Below, in pieces: positions 6,650 through 11,981 of a DNA stretch of 11,981 nucleotides. This stretch comes from Tissierellales bacterium. GTDB taxonomy: Bacteria; Bacillota; Clostridia; Tissierellales; JASKZW01. How positions within the stretch are numbered: position 1 is the first letter of the stretch; each line of letters begins with the position of its first letter. The DNA is taken from contig JASLIL010000067.1 in NCBI GenBank assembly GCA_030152145.1, positions 1 to 11,981 of the forward strand. The letters are read 5' to 3'. Both the position numbers and the translations under genes were made by a program. The notes below the pieces were generated by a model. The model was given only the letters and a program-made list of their open reading frames with translations, was not told where the DNA came from and searched no databases.

Positions 6650-8626
6650 GTGAAGGAAATTATACTAGGTGGCCGCTATAAACTTTTGGAAAAAGTTGGT
6701 GGAGGTGGCATGGCCATTGTATACAAAGCTAAATGTCAACTCTTAAATAGATTTGTAGCAGTTAAGGTTTTAAGAGATGAATTTATTGAGGATGAGGAAT
6801 TTATAAAAAAATTTAGGCAGGAGTCTCAAGCAGCAGCCAGCCTGTCACATCCAAATATTGTCAATGTCTACGATGTAGGAGTAGACGAAATAGATGACAG
6901 TAAGATCTACTATATAGTTATGGAATATATAGATGGAAAGACTTTAAAGGAAATAATTAGAGAAAAGGGTCAGCTATCTGTTGCTGAAACAGTAGAGTAT
7001 GCTATAGAGATGGGAGAGGCCATAGAACATGCCCATAGAAATCATATAGTTCATAGAGATATAAAGCCCCATAATATTATGATAGATAAGGATAATAGGG
7101 TTAAGGTAACTGACTTTGGTATAGCTCGTGCAGCTACATCTTCAACCCTAACCAATACATCTAATGTTATAGGGTCAGTACATTATTTTTCACCAGAGCA
7201 GGCCAGAGGTGGCTTTACAGACTCTAAGTCTGATATTTATTCCCTGGGTATAGTCATGTATGAAATGATAACAGGTAGGTTACCTTATGAGGGAGACACT
7301 CCTGTGTCAGTGGCACTAAAGCATGTTCAGGAGGAAATACCTTTGGTAAGGAAGGTAAATCCCAAGGCCCCAGAAGGTCTTGAGTTCATAATAAAGAAGG
7401 CTACAGAGAAAAACCCTATAGATAGGTACCAGTCAGCAGAGGCACTGGTTAAGGATCTTAGGGATTTCCAGGCAGGTAGTTTAAGTGCTGAGAAGTTTGA
7501 GGCAGAAGAGCTTTTGGACTCTCCAACTCAGATTATAGATCCTATAGCTGAAAGCCAATTAAACGAGGAGAAAGAAAAGGACATGAAGAAGGAAGACAAG
7601 AAAAACCATAAAAAAACTAATAAGGAGAAAAAGTCAGGAGGCCTTAGGGTTATTTTACTGGCAGTCTTATCAGCTCTTTTAGTAACTAGTCTAGGAGCCT
7701 TTGCTATTAGTAGCTTAAGAGGAGCCTTGAAGGTTAAGGAAGTTGAAGTACCAGATCTTTTAGGTATGGAGGAGGCCAAGGCTGAAGAGGAATTGGCTAA
7801 GAGGGGACTTAAGTTTGCTGTTGGAGACAGGGTTTCAAACAAGGATTATAAGGAAGGTCAGATAGTTTTTCAAAACATAAAGGCTGGGGAAAAAGTTAAG
7901 GAAGGTTACACTATAGAAGTAGATGTTAGTAAGGGTGTCAACCATGTTAAGGTTCCCAAGCTTATTAGTAGGGATATAAAGGATTTTGAAGATATATTGA
8001 AGGAGTATGGTTTGGAGAGAGGTTCAGTAAGCTATGAGTATAGTGATACTATAGATGAGGATTTAATTATAGAACAGTATCCAGCACCTTATTCTGAAGT
8101 AGAAGAAAACACAGAAGTTAATATAATAGTTAGTCAGGGAACAGAAAACAAGTTAATAAGTATGCCTAAGCTAGTGGGCTTGGCAGAGTCTGATGCTAAG
8201 GCTGCCTTGGTAGCCAAGGGCTTAAGCTTAAGTAGTAGAAATGATAAGCATAGCTCAGAGTATCCAAAGGGTGTTGTTATATGGCAGAGTATAGATCCGG
8301 GAATGGAAGTTTCCCCTAATACAGAGGTTAATATAACAGTAAGTCTAGGTGAGGAACCTAAGGAGGAGCCAGTAGAGGAAGAACCTAAGGAACCAGAAGA
8401 ACCTAGTATACCTTTCAATCTGGAGTTAAATCTTCCAGGAGCTGAGGAAAGTACAAGTATTCAAGTTGTTAGACATCAGAATGGTCAGAAGGAGACAGTT
8501 TACACAGGAACAGCAGACCCAGGAGAAACTTCAATAACTATAAATTTAGATGGTAATGTATCTGCTAAGTTTGATGTATTCTTAAATGGTGACTATTATA
8601 GCACTATAAGTCATCCAGATAGATAG
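6650..8626 (+). CDS. prkC: Membrane serine/threonine protein kinase with three PASTA domains (PrkC/Stk type)
   Basis: Hanks-type kinase that senses muropeptides or lipid II outside the cell and phosphorylates cytoplasmic proteins. Counting from GTG 6650 gives 658 residues. Kinase domain about 9-272: VGGGGMAIVYKA glycine loop (16-27), catalytic K39, HRDIKPHN (135-142), DFG (155-157), a Thr/Ser-rich activation loop (163-172) and SPEQARG (181-187). Next come a lysine-rich juxtamembrane stretch (about 312-328), one membrane helix (about 333-353) and three extracellular PASTA repeats (about 363-428, 431-497 and 502-567). These are followed by a Glu/Pro-rich linker (568-585) and a C-terminal beta-rich segment (586-658). 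The last segment is not part of the minimal PrkC plan. The start follows from a Shine-Dalgarno that excludes the ATG at 6632. The stop codon overlaps the rsgA ribosome site. Confidence 0.95.
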   Translation: MKEIILGGRYKLLEKVGGGGMAIVYKAKCQLLNRFVAVKVLRDEFIEDEEFIKKFRQESQAAASLSHPNIVNVYDVGVDEIDDSKIYYIVMEYIDGKTLKEIIREKGQLSVAETVEYAIEMGEAIEHAHRNHIVHRDIKPHNIMIDKDNRVKVTDFGIARAATSSTLTNTSNVIGSVHYFSPEQARGGFTDSKSDIYSLGIVMYEMITGRLPYEGDTPVSVALKHVQEEIPLVRKVNPKAPEGLEFIIKKATEKNPIDRYQSAEALVKDLRDFQAGSLSAEKFEAEELLDSPTQIIDPIAESQLNEEKEKDMKKEDKKNHKKTNKEKKSGGLRVILLAVLSALLVTSLGAFAISSLRGALKVKEVEVPDLLGMEEAKAEEELAKRGLKFAVGDRVSNKDYKEGQIVFQNIKAGEKVKEGYTIEVDVSKGVNHVKVPKLISRDIKDFEDILKEYGLERGSVSYEYSDTIDEDLIIEQYPAPYSEVEENTEVNIIVSQGTENKLISMPKLVGLAESDAKAALVAKGLSLSSRNDKHSSEYPKGVVIWQSIDPGMEVSPNTEVNITVSLGEEPKEEPVEEEPKEPEEPSIPFNLELNLPGAEESTSIQVVRHQNGQKETVYTGTADPGETSITINLDGNVSAKFDVFLNGDYYSTISHPDR

Positions 8627-8635
8627 GAGGTCCTT

Positions 8636-9511
8636 ATGTTAGAGGGAATAATAGTTAAGGGCATAGGTGGATTTTACTATGTTCAAACCGATGAAAAGCT
8701 TTATGAATGTCGTGCCAGGGGACTGTTTAGGGAAGAAAAAATCAAGCCCCTGGTAGGAGATAAAGTTAAGATCAGGTTATCTGGTGAGGAAACAGGTTAT
8801 GTAGAGGAAATTCTTCCTAGAAAGTCTGAGTTAATAAGACCACCTGTGGCTAATGTTGACCAGGCCATAATAGTTATGAGTGTAAAATCTCCAGACATTA
8901 ACCTTTGGCTTTTAGATAGGTTTTTGCTTATGTCTGAATATCAAAATCTAGATACAACTATAGTTTTAAGCAAGATAGATCTGGGCTCTAGGGAAGAGAT
9001 AGATCGTATTGAAAGGATCTATAGTAAAGAGGGCTATAGTTTTATAGAAGTGGACAATACTAGTAATAAGGGAGTAGACCAGGTTAAGGCTAGTCTTGCC
9101 AATAAGATTACTGTATTTGCAGGTCCTTCTGGAGTTGGAAAATCTACACTTTTAAATTCCCTTGATGGAGGCTTGGACTTAGAAACAGGCAAGGTTAGTA
9201 AGAAAACAGCCAGGGGTAAACATACAACTAGGCATGTAGAGCTTATGAAATTGGGAGAGGGAACTTTTGTCCTGGATACACCAGGTTTTAGTTCTTTAAA
9301 TATTGACTTTGTAGAGGATGAATATGAACTAGGTCAATATTTTAGAGGATTTATAGATAGGGACAGACCTTGTAAGTTTACAGGCTGTCTTCATGATAAG
9401 GAACCAGGCTGTAGTGTAAAGGCTAAGGTTGAAGAAGGCACTATATCCAGGGAAAGATATAAAAATTATTTAAGCTTTTTAGAAGAAATAAAAAACATTA
9501 GGAGGTATTAG
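8636..9511 (+). CDS. rsgA: Ribosome small-subunit biogenesis GTPase RsgA (CpgA/YloQ)
   Basis: RsgA is a circularly permuted GTPase that binds late 30S precursors near the decoding centre and hydrolyses GTP on their maturation. The 291-residue protein has an N-terminal OB fold (about 1-68), then the permuted G motifs in the order G4 (LSKIDL, 111-116), G1 (GPSGVGKST, 163-171) and G3 (DTPG, 214-217). A C-terminal zinc finger has C246, C251, H253 and C259. All are in place. AGGAGG (8625-8630) overlaps the prkC stop and sets the ATG at 8636. In B. subtilis CpgA is a reported substrate of PrkC and PrpC, so the neighbourhood may be functional. The next gene, rpe, begins 3 bases after the stop. Confidence 0.97.
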   Translation: MLEGIIVKGIGGFYYVQTDEKLYECRARGLFREEKIKPLVGDKVKIRLSGEETGYVEEILPRKSELIRPPVANVDQAIIVMSVKSPDINLWLLDRFLLMSEYQNLDTTIVLSKIDLGSREEIDRIERIYSKEGYSFIEVDNTSNKGVDQVKASLANKITVFAGPSGVGKSTLLNSLDGGLDLETGKVSKKTARGKHTTRHVELMKLGEGTFVLDTPGFSSLNIDFVEDEYELGQYFRGFIDRDRPCKFTGCLHDKEPGCSVKAKVEEGTISRERYKNYLSFLEEIKNIRRY

Positions 9512-9514
9512 CAA

Positions 9515-10162
9515 ATGGTAATGGTATCACCTTCAGTATTATCAGCTGATTTTGGAAGATTAAACCAACAGATAAAGGAATTGGAAAAGGGTGGTGCAGA
9601 CTATATCCATCTAGATGTAATGGATGGTATGTATGTTCCAAACATAAGTTTTGGTGCACCAATAATAAAGAGTATAAGACCTACAACAGACATTCCTTTT
9701 GACGTTCATTTAATGGTTGAGGCACCAGAAAGGTACATTAAAGATTTTGTAGATGCAGGAGCAGATATAATAACAGTTCATCAAGAGGCCAGCCTACATT
9801 TACACAGAACTATTCAATTAATTAAATCCTATGGTGTAAAGGCAGGGGTTTCACTTAACCCAGCAACTCCAGTAGAAACTATTAAGCATCTTATAGATGA
9901 CTTGGATATGGTTTTAGTTATGACTGTTAATCCAGGGTTTGGTGGACAGTCCTTTATAGAACCTATGAAGGATAAGATCAGGGAATTAAGAAAGATTATA
10001 GACGATAGGGGACTGGATACAATCATAGAAGTAGATGGAGGAGTAAAGCTTGACAATGCTAAGGGTATTATAGATTGTGGAGTAGATATGATTGTAGTTG
10101 GATCTGGTATATTTAAGGCTGATGACATAGCTGAGGAAACTAAGAAATATAAGAGCCTTTAA
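9515..10162 (+). CDS. rpe: Ribulose-phosphate 3-epimerase
   Basis: Rpe interconverts ribulose 5-phosphate and xylulose 5-phosphate in the pentose phosphate pathway. The 215-residue TIM barrel shows SPSVLSADF (5-13), HLDVMDG (32-38, metal ligands H32 and D34), FDVHLMV (62-68, ligand H65), MTVNPGFGGQSF (136-147, phosphate loop) and EVDGGV (172-177, catalytic D173). All metal and catalytic residues are present. ATG 9515 is preferred over ATG 9521 because AGGAGGT (9500-9506) lies 8 bases before it. It closes the rlmN operon. No terminator follows directly: the thiamine promoter starts at the next base after the stop, and the first hairpin is the riboswitch terminator. Confidence 0.97.
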   Translation: MVMVSPSVLSADFGRLNQQIKELEKGGADYIHLDVMDGMYVPNISFGAPIIKSIRPTTDIPFDVHLMVEAPERYIKDFVDAGADIITVHQEASLHLHRTIQLIKSYGVKAGVSLNPATPVETIKHLIDDLDMVLVMTVNPGFGGQSFIEPMKDKIRELRKIIDDRGLDTIIEVDGGVKLDNAKGIIDCGVDMIVVGSGIFKADDIAEETKKYKSL

Positions 10163-10191
10163 TTGCTAAATATCCTAAAAGTTGTTATAAT
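10163..10191 (+). promoter_or_regulatory. Promoter of the thiamine operon
   Basis: TTGCTA (10163-10168), a 17-base spacer and TATAAT (10186-10191) with the TG extension at 10183-10184. The -35 begins at the base after the rpe stop. The predicted start near 10198 places the whole riboswitch in the leader. Confidence 0.85.
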
Positions 10192-10205
10192 GAAATTATC
10201 AACTA

Positions 10206-10288
10206 AATAGAGGGGAGCTTTAGGCTGAGAGGAGAATAATCTCGACCCATAACCTGATCTAGGTAATGCTAGCGTAGGAAAAAATATT
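10206..10288 (+). ncRNA. TPP riboswitch aptamer (THI element)
   Basis: The conserved core is nearly complete: GGGGAGC (10212-10218), CTGAGA (10225-10230), GACCC (10244-10248), ACCTGATC (10252-10259) and GGTAATGCTAGCGTAGG (10262-10278). P2 is very short (AGC/GCT around TTTAG). P3 is short too (GAG/CTC around AATAAT). P1 is only visible as a weak AATA/TATT pairing (10206-10209 with 10285-10288). It lies upstream of a thiamine transporter and kinase, as expected. Binding of thiamine pyrophosphate should favour the following terminator. Confidence 0.97.
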
Positions 10289-10296
10289 ATAAATTG

Positions 10297-10328
10297 AGTC
10301 CATGCCTATTTTAGGCATGGACTTTTTT
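10297..10328 (+). terminator. Riboswitch expression platform: intrinsic terminator
   Basis: GTCCATGCCTA (10298-10308) pairs perfectly with TAGGCATGGAC (10312-10322) around a TTT loop, followed by six Ts. A possible antiterminator pairs TAGGTA of the aptamer core (10260-10265) with TGCCTA (10303-10308). A second option is TAGGC (10221-10225) with GCCTA (10304-10308). Which one is used is not decided by the sequence. Confidence 0.93.
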
Positions 10329-10346
10329 AATTAAGGAGGGGTTTAT

Positions 10347-10892
10347 ATGACAGAACAAGGTAATAAAACAAAAATGTTAGTTGAAGGCGGTATTATGATA
10401 GCCTTAGCATATTTTTTAAACACTTTAAAGCTCTACAGAGCACCTCAAGGTGGTTCTATAACGCCAGGGGCAATGGTACCAATAGTTCTTTATGGACTAA
10501 GATGGGGTGTAGGACCAGGAATGTTTGCAGGAGCAGCCTATGGATTCTTGAAAATGGTTCTTGGAGGTTATGTAATTTCACCAGTACAGGGTATACTAGA
10601 CTATCCACTAGCTTATGCTTGTCTGGGACTGGCAGGAATTTTTAGAAAGTCTATTCTAGACAGTGATAAGGAATATGTAAAGCTAGTACTGGCAGTATTT
10701 ATCTCAGTATTGGCACGTATAATCTGCCATGTCCTATCAGGAATATTATTCTTTGGTAAGTATGCAGCAGAGGCAGGACGTTCAGCTATAGTTCATTCAC
10801 TTATAGTAAACTCAATGCTATTTATAGAGATGGGTATTACTGCCTTGGTACTGGTATTAATATGGAAGCCTTTAAAAAGAGCCAACATATAA
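10347..10892 (+). CDS. thiT: ThiT, thiamine-specific S component of an ECF transporter
   Basis: ThiT is the substrate-binding membrane subunit that captures thiamine and works with a shared energy-coupling module (EcfA, EcfA', EcfT). That module is not in this window. The 181-residue protein is almost wholly hydrophobic with about six membrane segments. It has family-typical blocks PQGGSITPGAMVPI (33-46), LRWGVGPGMFAGAAYGFL (51-68), SPVQGILDYPLAYACLGLAG (78-97) and CHVLSGILFFGKYA (127-140). AAGGAGGGG (10333-10341) precedes the ATG. From memory of the Lactococcus ThiT family, the residue eight after the conserved His (H128) is usually Trp; here it is F136. The TPP riboswitch upstream gives independent support for thiamine as substrate. 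Confidence 0.94.
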   Translation: MTEQGNKTKMLVEGGIMIALAYFLNTLKLYRAPQGGSITPGAMVPIVLYGLRWGVGPGMFAGAAYGFLKMVLGGYVISPVQGILDYPLAYACLGLAGIFRKSILDSDKEYVKLVLAVFISVLARIICHVLSGILFFGKYAAEAGRSAIVHSLIVNSMLFIEMGITALVLVLIWKPLKRANI

Positions 10893-11524
10893 TGAAGGGC
10901 CTACTAGTAGCAAGCGGGTCAATAAGGGATTTAGATCTTCTTAAAAGCTACTATAATAAGGTTGATTACTGTATAGCCGTAGATGGTGGTATGAACTATT
11001 GTAAGAATGCTGGCATTGTACCAGATTTAGTAATTGGAGATCTAGACTCTATAGACAGGGAGGTTCTAAGCTACATAGAGGACTTGAATATAGAAATTTT
11101 CAAATATCCTGTTGAGAAAAATGCTACAGATTTAGAGATTGCAGCAGACTATCTTTTAGAAAAAAACTTTAATAAAATATATCTTGCTGGGGTAGTAGGA
11201 TCTAGATGGGATCATAGTCTGGCAAATATTCTTCTACTCAACAAGCTAAAGGATAGGAATGCAGATGGAATTATAGTTAATAATAAGAATACTATGTGTT
11301 TAGTTGATGATTATATGGAAATTAGGGATTCTAAGAACTACATATCCCTAGTTCCTAGTAGTGATGAAGGAATAGAAGTAAGCCTAGAGGGCTTTAAATA
11401 CCCATTAGATAGGTTTTCAGTAGACTATGGTAGTACGAGATGTGTTAGTAATGAATTAGATGGAGAAGTTGGAATTATAAGGGTCCATAAGGGCAGAGCC
11501 TTTGTAGTAACTTCTGAAGATTAA
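10892..11524 (+). CDS. thiN: Thiamine pyrophosphokinase
   Basis: ThiN transfers pyrophosphate from ATP to thiamine, making the cofactor thiamine pyrophosphate (TPP) in one step. Counting from ATG 10892 gives 210 residues, close to B. subtilis ThiN. Visible motifs: AVDGG (29-33), GDLDS (49-53), NATDLE (77-82), GVVGSRWDH (100-108) and SNE (186-188). The ATG overlaps the thiT stop as TAATG, which suggests translational coupling. No strong Shine-Dalgarno is seen. An in-frame ATG at 10862 would lie 31 bases inside thiT, also without a good ribosome site, and would add residues unlike the usual N-terminus. Its product is the ligand of the riboswitch that controls the operon, so a feedback loop is built in. 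Confidence 0.96.
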   Translation: MKGLLVASGSIRDLDLLKSYYNKVDYCIAVDGGMNYCKNAGIVPDLVIGDLDSIDREVLSYIEDLNIEIFKYPVEKNATDLEIAADYLLEKNFNKIYLAGVVGSRWDHSLANILLLNKLKDRNADGIIVNNKNTMCLVDDYMEIRDSKNYISLVPSSDEGIEVSLEGFKYPLDRFSVDYGSTRCVSNELDGEVGIIRVHKGRAFVVTSED

Positions 11525-11530
11525 AATAAG

Positions 11531-11575
11531 AAAAGCTTCCAATTACTATATATAATAGTAGGAAGCTTTTTTTTA
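11531..11575. terminator. Bidirectional terminator shared by thiN and rpmB
   Basis: AAAAGCTTCC (11531-11540) pairs with GGAAGCTTTT (11561-11570), extended by an inner TACTAT/ATAGTA stem (11544-11549 with 11555-11560). On the plus strand an unbroken T run follows. On the minus strand the 3' side is also T-rich. The plus T run overlaps the rpmB stop codon at 11573-11575. It separates two convergent genes. Confidence 0.9.
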
Positions 11576-11764
11576 TAATGCTCTTTCAACATATCCAGAT
11601 CTTAAACATCTAGTACATACATTGATTCTTTTTGGTTGTCCATCAACTATAGCTCTAACTCTTCTTAGGTTAGGAGCCCAACTTCTATTGCTTTTTTTAT
11701 TTGAGAAGCACACTTTGTGACCAAATTTCTTTTCTTTTGAACAAATATCACATCTTTTTGCCAT
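11573..11764 (-). CDS. rpmB: 50S ribosomal protein L28 (zinc-binding C+ form)
   Basis: L28 is a small protein of the large ribosomal subunit. The 63-residue product begins MAKRCDICSK and has two CxxC pairs, C5/C8 and C50/C53, forming the zinc ribbon of C+ paralogues. The middle is basic (R27, R34, R35, R37), with the conserved SNRSWAPNLRRV block at 25-36. The ATG at 11764 is chosen because AAGGAGG (complement of 11773-11779) lies 8 bases upstream. A GTG at 11773 is in frame but is part of this site. It is transcribed toward thiN, as in B. subtilis. The promoter lies in the terminal inverted repeat. Confidence 0.97.
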   Translation of the reverse strand: MAKRCDICSKEKKFGHKVCFSNKKSNRSWAPNLRRVRAIVDGQPKRINVCTRCLRSGYVERAL

Positions 11765-11818
11765 GTAAGCCACCTCCTTAAAACATTAAAATCAATCTGC
11801 CGTTTATGGCTACAATCC

Positions 11819-11848
11819 ATTTTACCACAAACCATGGTAAAAAATCAA
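11819..11848 (-). promoter_or_regulatory. rpmB promoter
   Basis: On the minus strand: TTGATT (11848-11843), an 18-base spacer and TAAAAT (11824-11819) with a TG extension one base before the -10. The predicted start is near 11812, giving a leader of about 48 nt. It sits in the outer part of the left arm of the inverted repeat. Confidence 0.75.
11820..11842. promoter_or_regulatory. Operator-like dyad overlapping the rpmB promoter
   Basis: TTTTACCA (11820-11827), 7 bases, then TGGTAAAA (11835-11842): a perfect 8-bp dyad within 23 bases. It covers most of the -10 and the spacer up to the -35, the usual position of a repressor site. I do not recognise the regulator. A mirror copy is in the right arm (11954-11976). 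Confidence 0.45.
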
Positions 11849-11947
11849 CTATAATTATAAGTTGAAGTATTAAGTATAATAGGGTAATATATACTTGTGT
11901 AGAATATATTACCCTATTATACTTAATACTTCAACTTATAATTATAG

Positions 11948-11977
11948 TTGATTTTTTACCATGGTTTGTGGTAAAAT
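11948..11977 (+). promoter_or_regulatory. Mirror-image promoter pointing out of the window
   Basis: TTGATT (11948-11953), 18 bases, TAAAAT (11972-11977) with the TG extension: the exact copy of the rpmB promoter on the opposite strand. In Bacillota the gene divergent from rpmB is usually yloU (Asp23 family) followed by the fakA-type kinase, so an outward promoter is expected here. It is only meaningful if the inverted repeat is real. Confidence 0.4.
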
Positions 11978-11981
11978 GGAT

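Larger units (their letters stand above)
11815..11981. repeat. Perfect inverted repeat, 78-bp arms, 11-base loop, at the window end
   Basis: Bases 11815-11892 are the exact reverse complement of 11904-11981, separated by ACTTGTGTAGA (11893-11903). I compared the arms base by base and saw no mismatch. The right arm ends at the last base of the window, so the true outer boundary is not visible. There is no open reading frame of note inside. It may be a natural palindromic intergenic region, a fold-back miniature element, or an assembly fold-back at a contig end. Confidence 0.97.

Noticed and set aside
10862..10891. Longer thiN product starting at ATG 10862
   Set aside because: It overlaps thiT by 31 bases, has no ribosome site and adds ten residues unlike the family. 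The TAATG overlap at 10892 is a typical coupled start.
11765..11773. Longer rpmB product starting at GTG 11773 on the minus strand
   Set aside because: The GTG is part of the Shine-Dalgarno, and L28 proteins begin with MAKRC or similar.
11799..11810. Small GCC/GGC hairpin in the rpmB leader, considered as an L28 autoregulatory site
   Set aside because: Only three paired bases. Too weak to support a regulatory structure.
11815..11981. Inverted repeat as the ends of an insertion sequence or as an invertible switch
   Set aside because: There is no transposase or recombinase and only 11 bases between the arms, so inversion would change nothing but the loop.
1..11981. CRISPR arrays, tRNA/rRNA genes, phage, toxin-antitoxin or defence genes
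   Set aside because: No direct-repeat arrays, no RNA gene signatures other than the riboswitch, and every gene belongs to a known housekeeping family.

Overview
The window is a compact, AT-rich housekeeping locus from a low-GC Gram-positive bacterium (Bacillota). The codon use is heavy in AGA/AGG, ATA and CTA. The Shine-Dalgarno sequences are strong, and there are GTG and TTG starts. The gene order matches the classical Firmicutes block known from Bacillus subtilis: coaBC-priA-def-fmt-(rsmB)-rlmN-prpC-prkC-rsgA-rpe-thiN-(spoVM)-rpmB, with rpmB divergent from yloU. The membrane zinc metallopeptidase next to fmt and the thiT insertion point to Clostridia/Tissierellia rather than Bacilli. I cannot name the species.

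Layout. Bases 2-139 are the 3' end of coaBC, followed by a hairpin terminator (133-170) whose DNA may also hold the priA promoter. Bases 185-4717 form one operon: priA (restart helicase), def (peptide deformylase), fmt (Met-tRNA formyltransferase) and a YugP-type membrane metallopeptidase, closed by a strong terminator (4716-4750). An extended -10 promoter near 4819-4827 then starts a second operon: rlmN, stp (PP2C phosphatase), prkC (PASTA Ser/Thr kinase), rsgA (ribosome-assembly GTPase) and rpe (ribulose-phosphate epimerase). A third unit at 10163-11524 is a thiamine cassette: promoter, TPP riboswitch with intrinsic terminator, thiT (ECF substrate-binding subunit) and thiN (thiamine pyrophosphokinase), translationally coupled. 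It converges on rpmB (ribosomal protein L28, minus strand) across a shared bidirectional terminator. The window ends in a perfect 78-bp-arm inverted repeat (11815-11981) that contains the rpmB promoter and its mirror image.

How the genes work together. Def and Fmt are the two halves of the N-formyl-methionine cycle. RlmN (23S rRNA/tRNA m2A), RsgA (30S maturation) and L28 serve the ribosome. Stp and PrkC are an antagonistic phosphatase/kinase pair that senses cell-wall fragments; in B. subtilis their targets include RsgA (CpgA). ThiT and ThiN import thiamine and pyrophosphorylate it, and the product TPP shuts the operon off through the riboswitch.

I found no phage genes, transposases, CRISPR arrays, tRNA/rRNA genes or defence systems. 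The parts that deserve a second look are regulatory or structural: the terminal inverted repeat, the operator-like dyad in the rpmB promoter, the promoter embedded in the coaBC terminator, the missing rsmB and spoVM, and the thiamine insertion.
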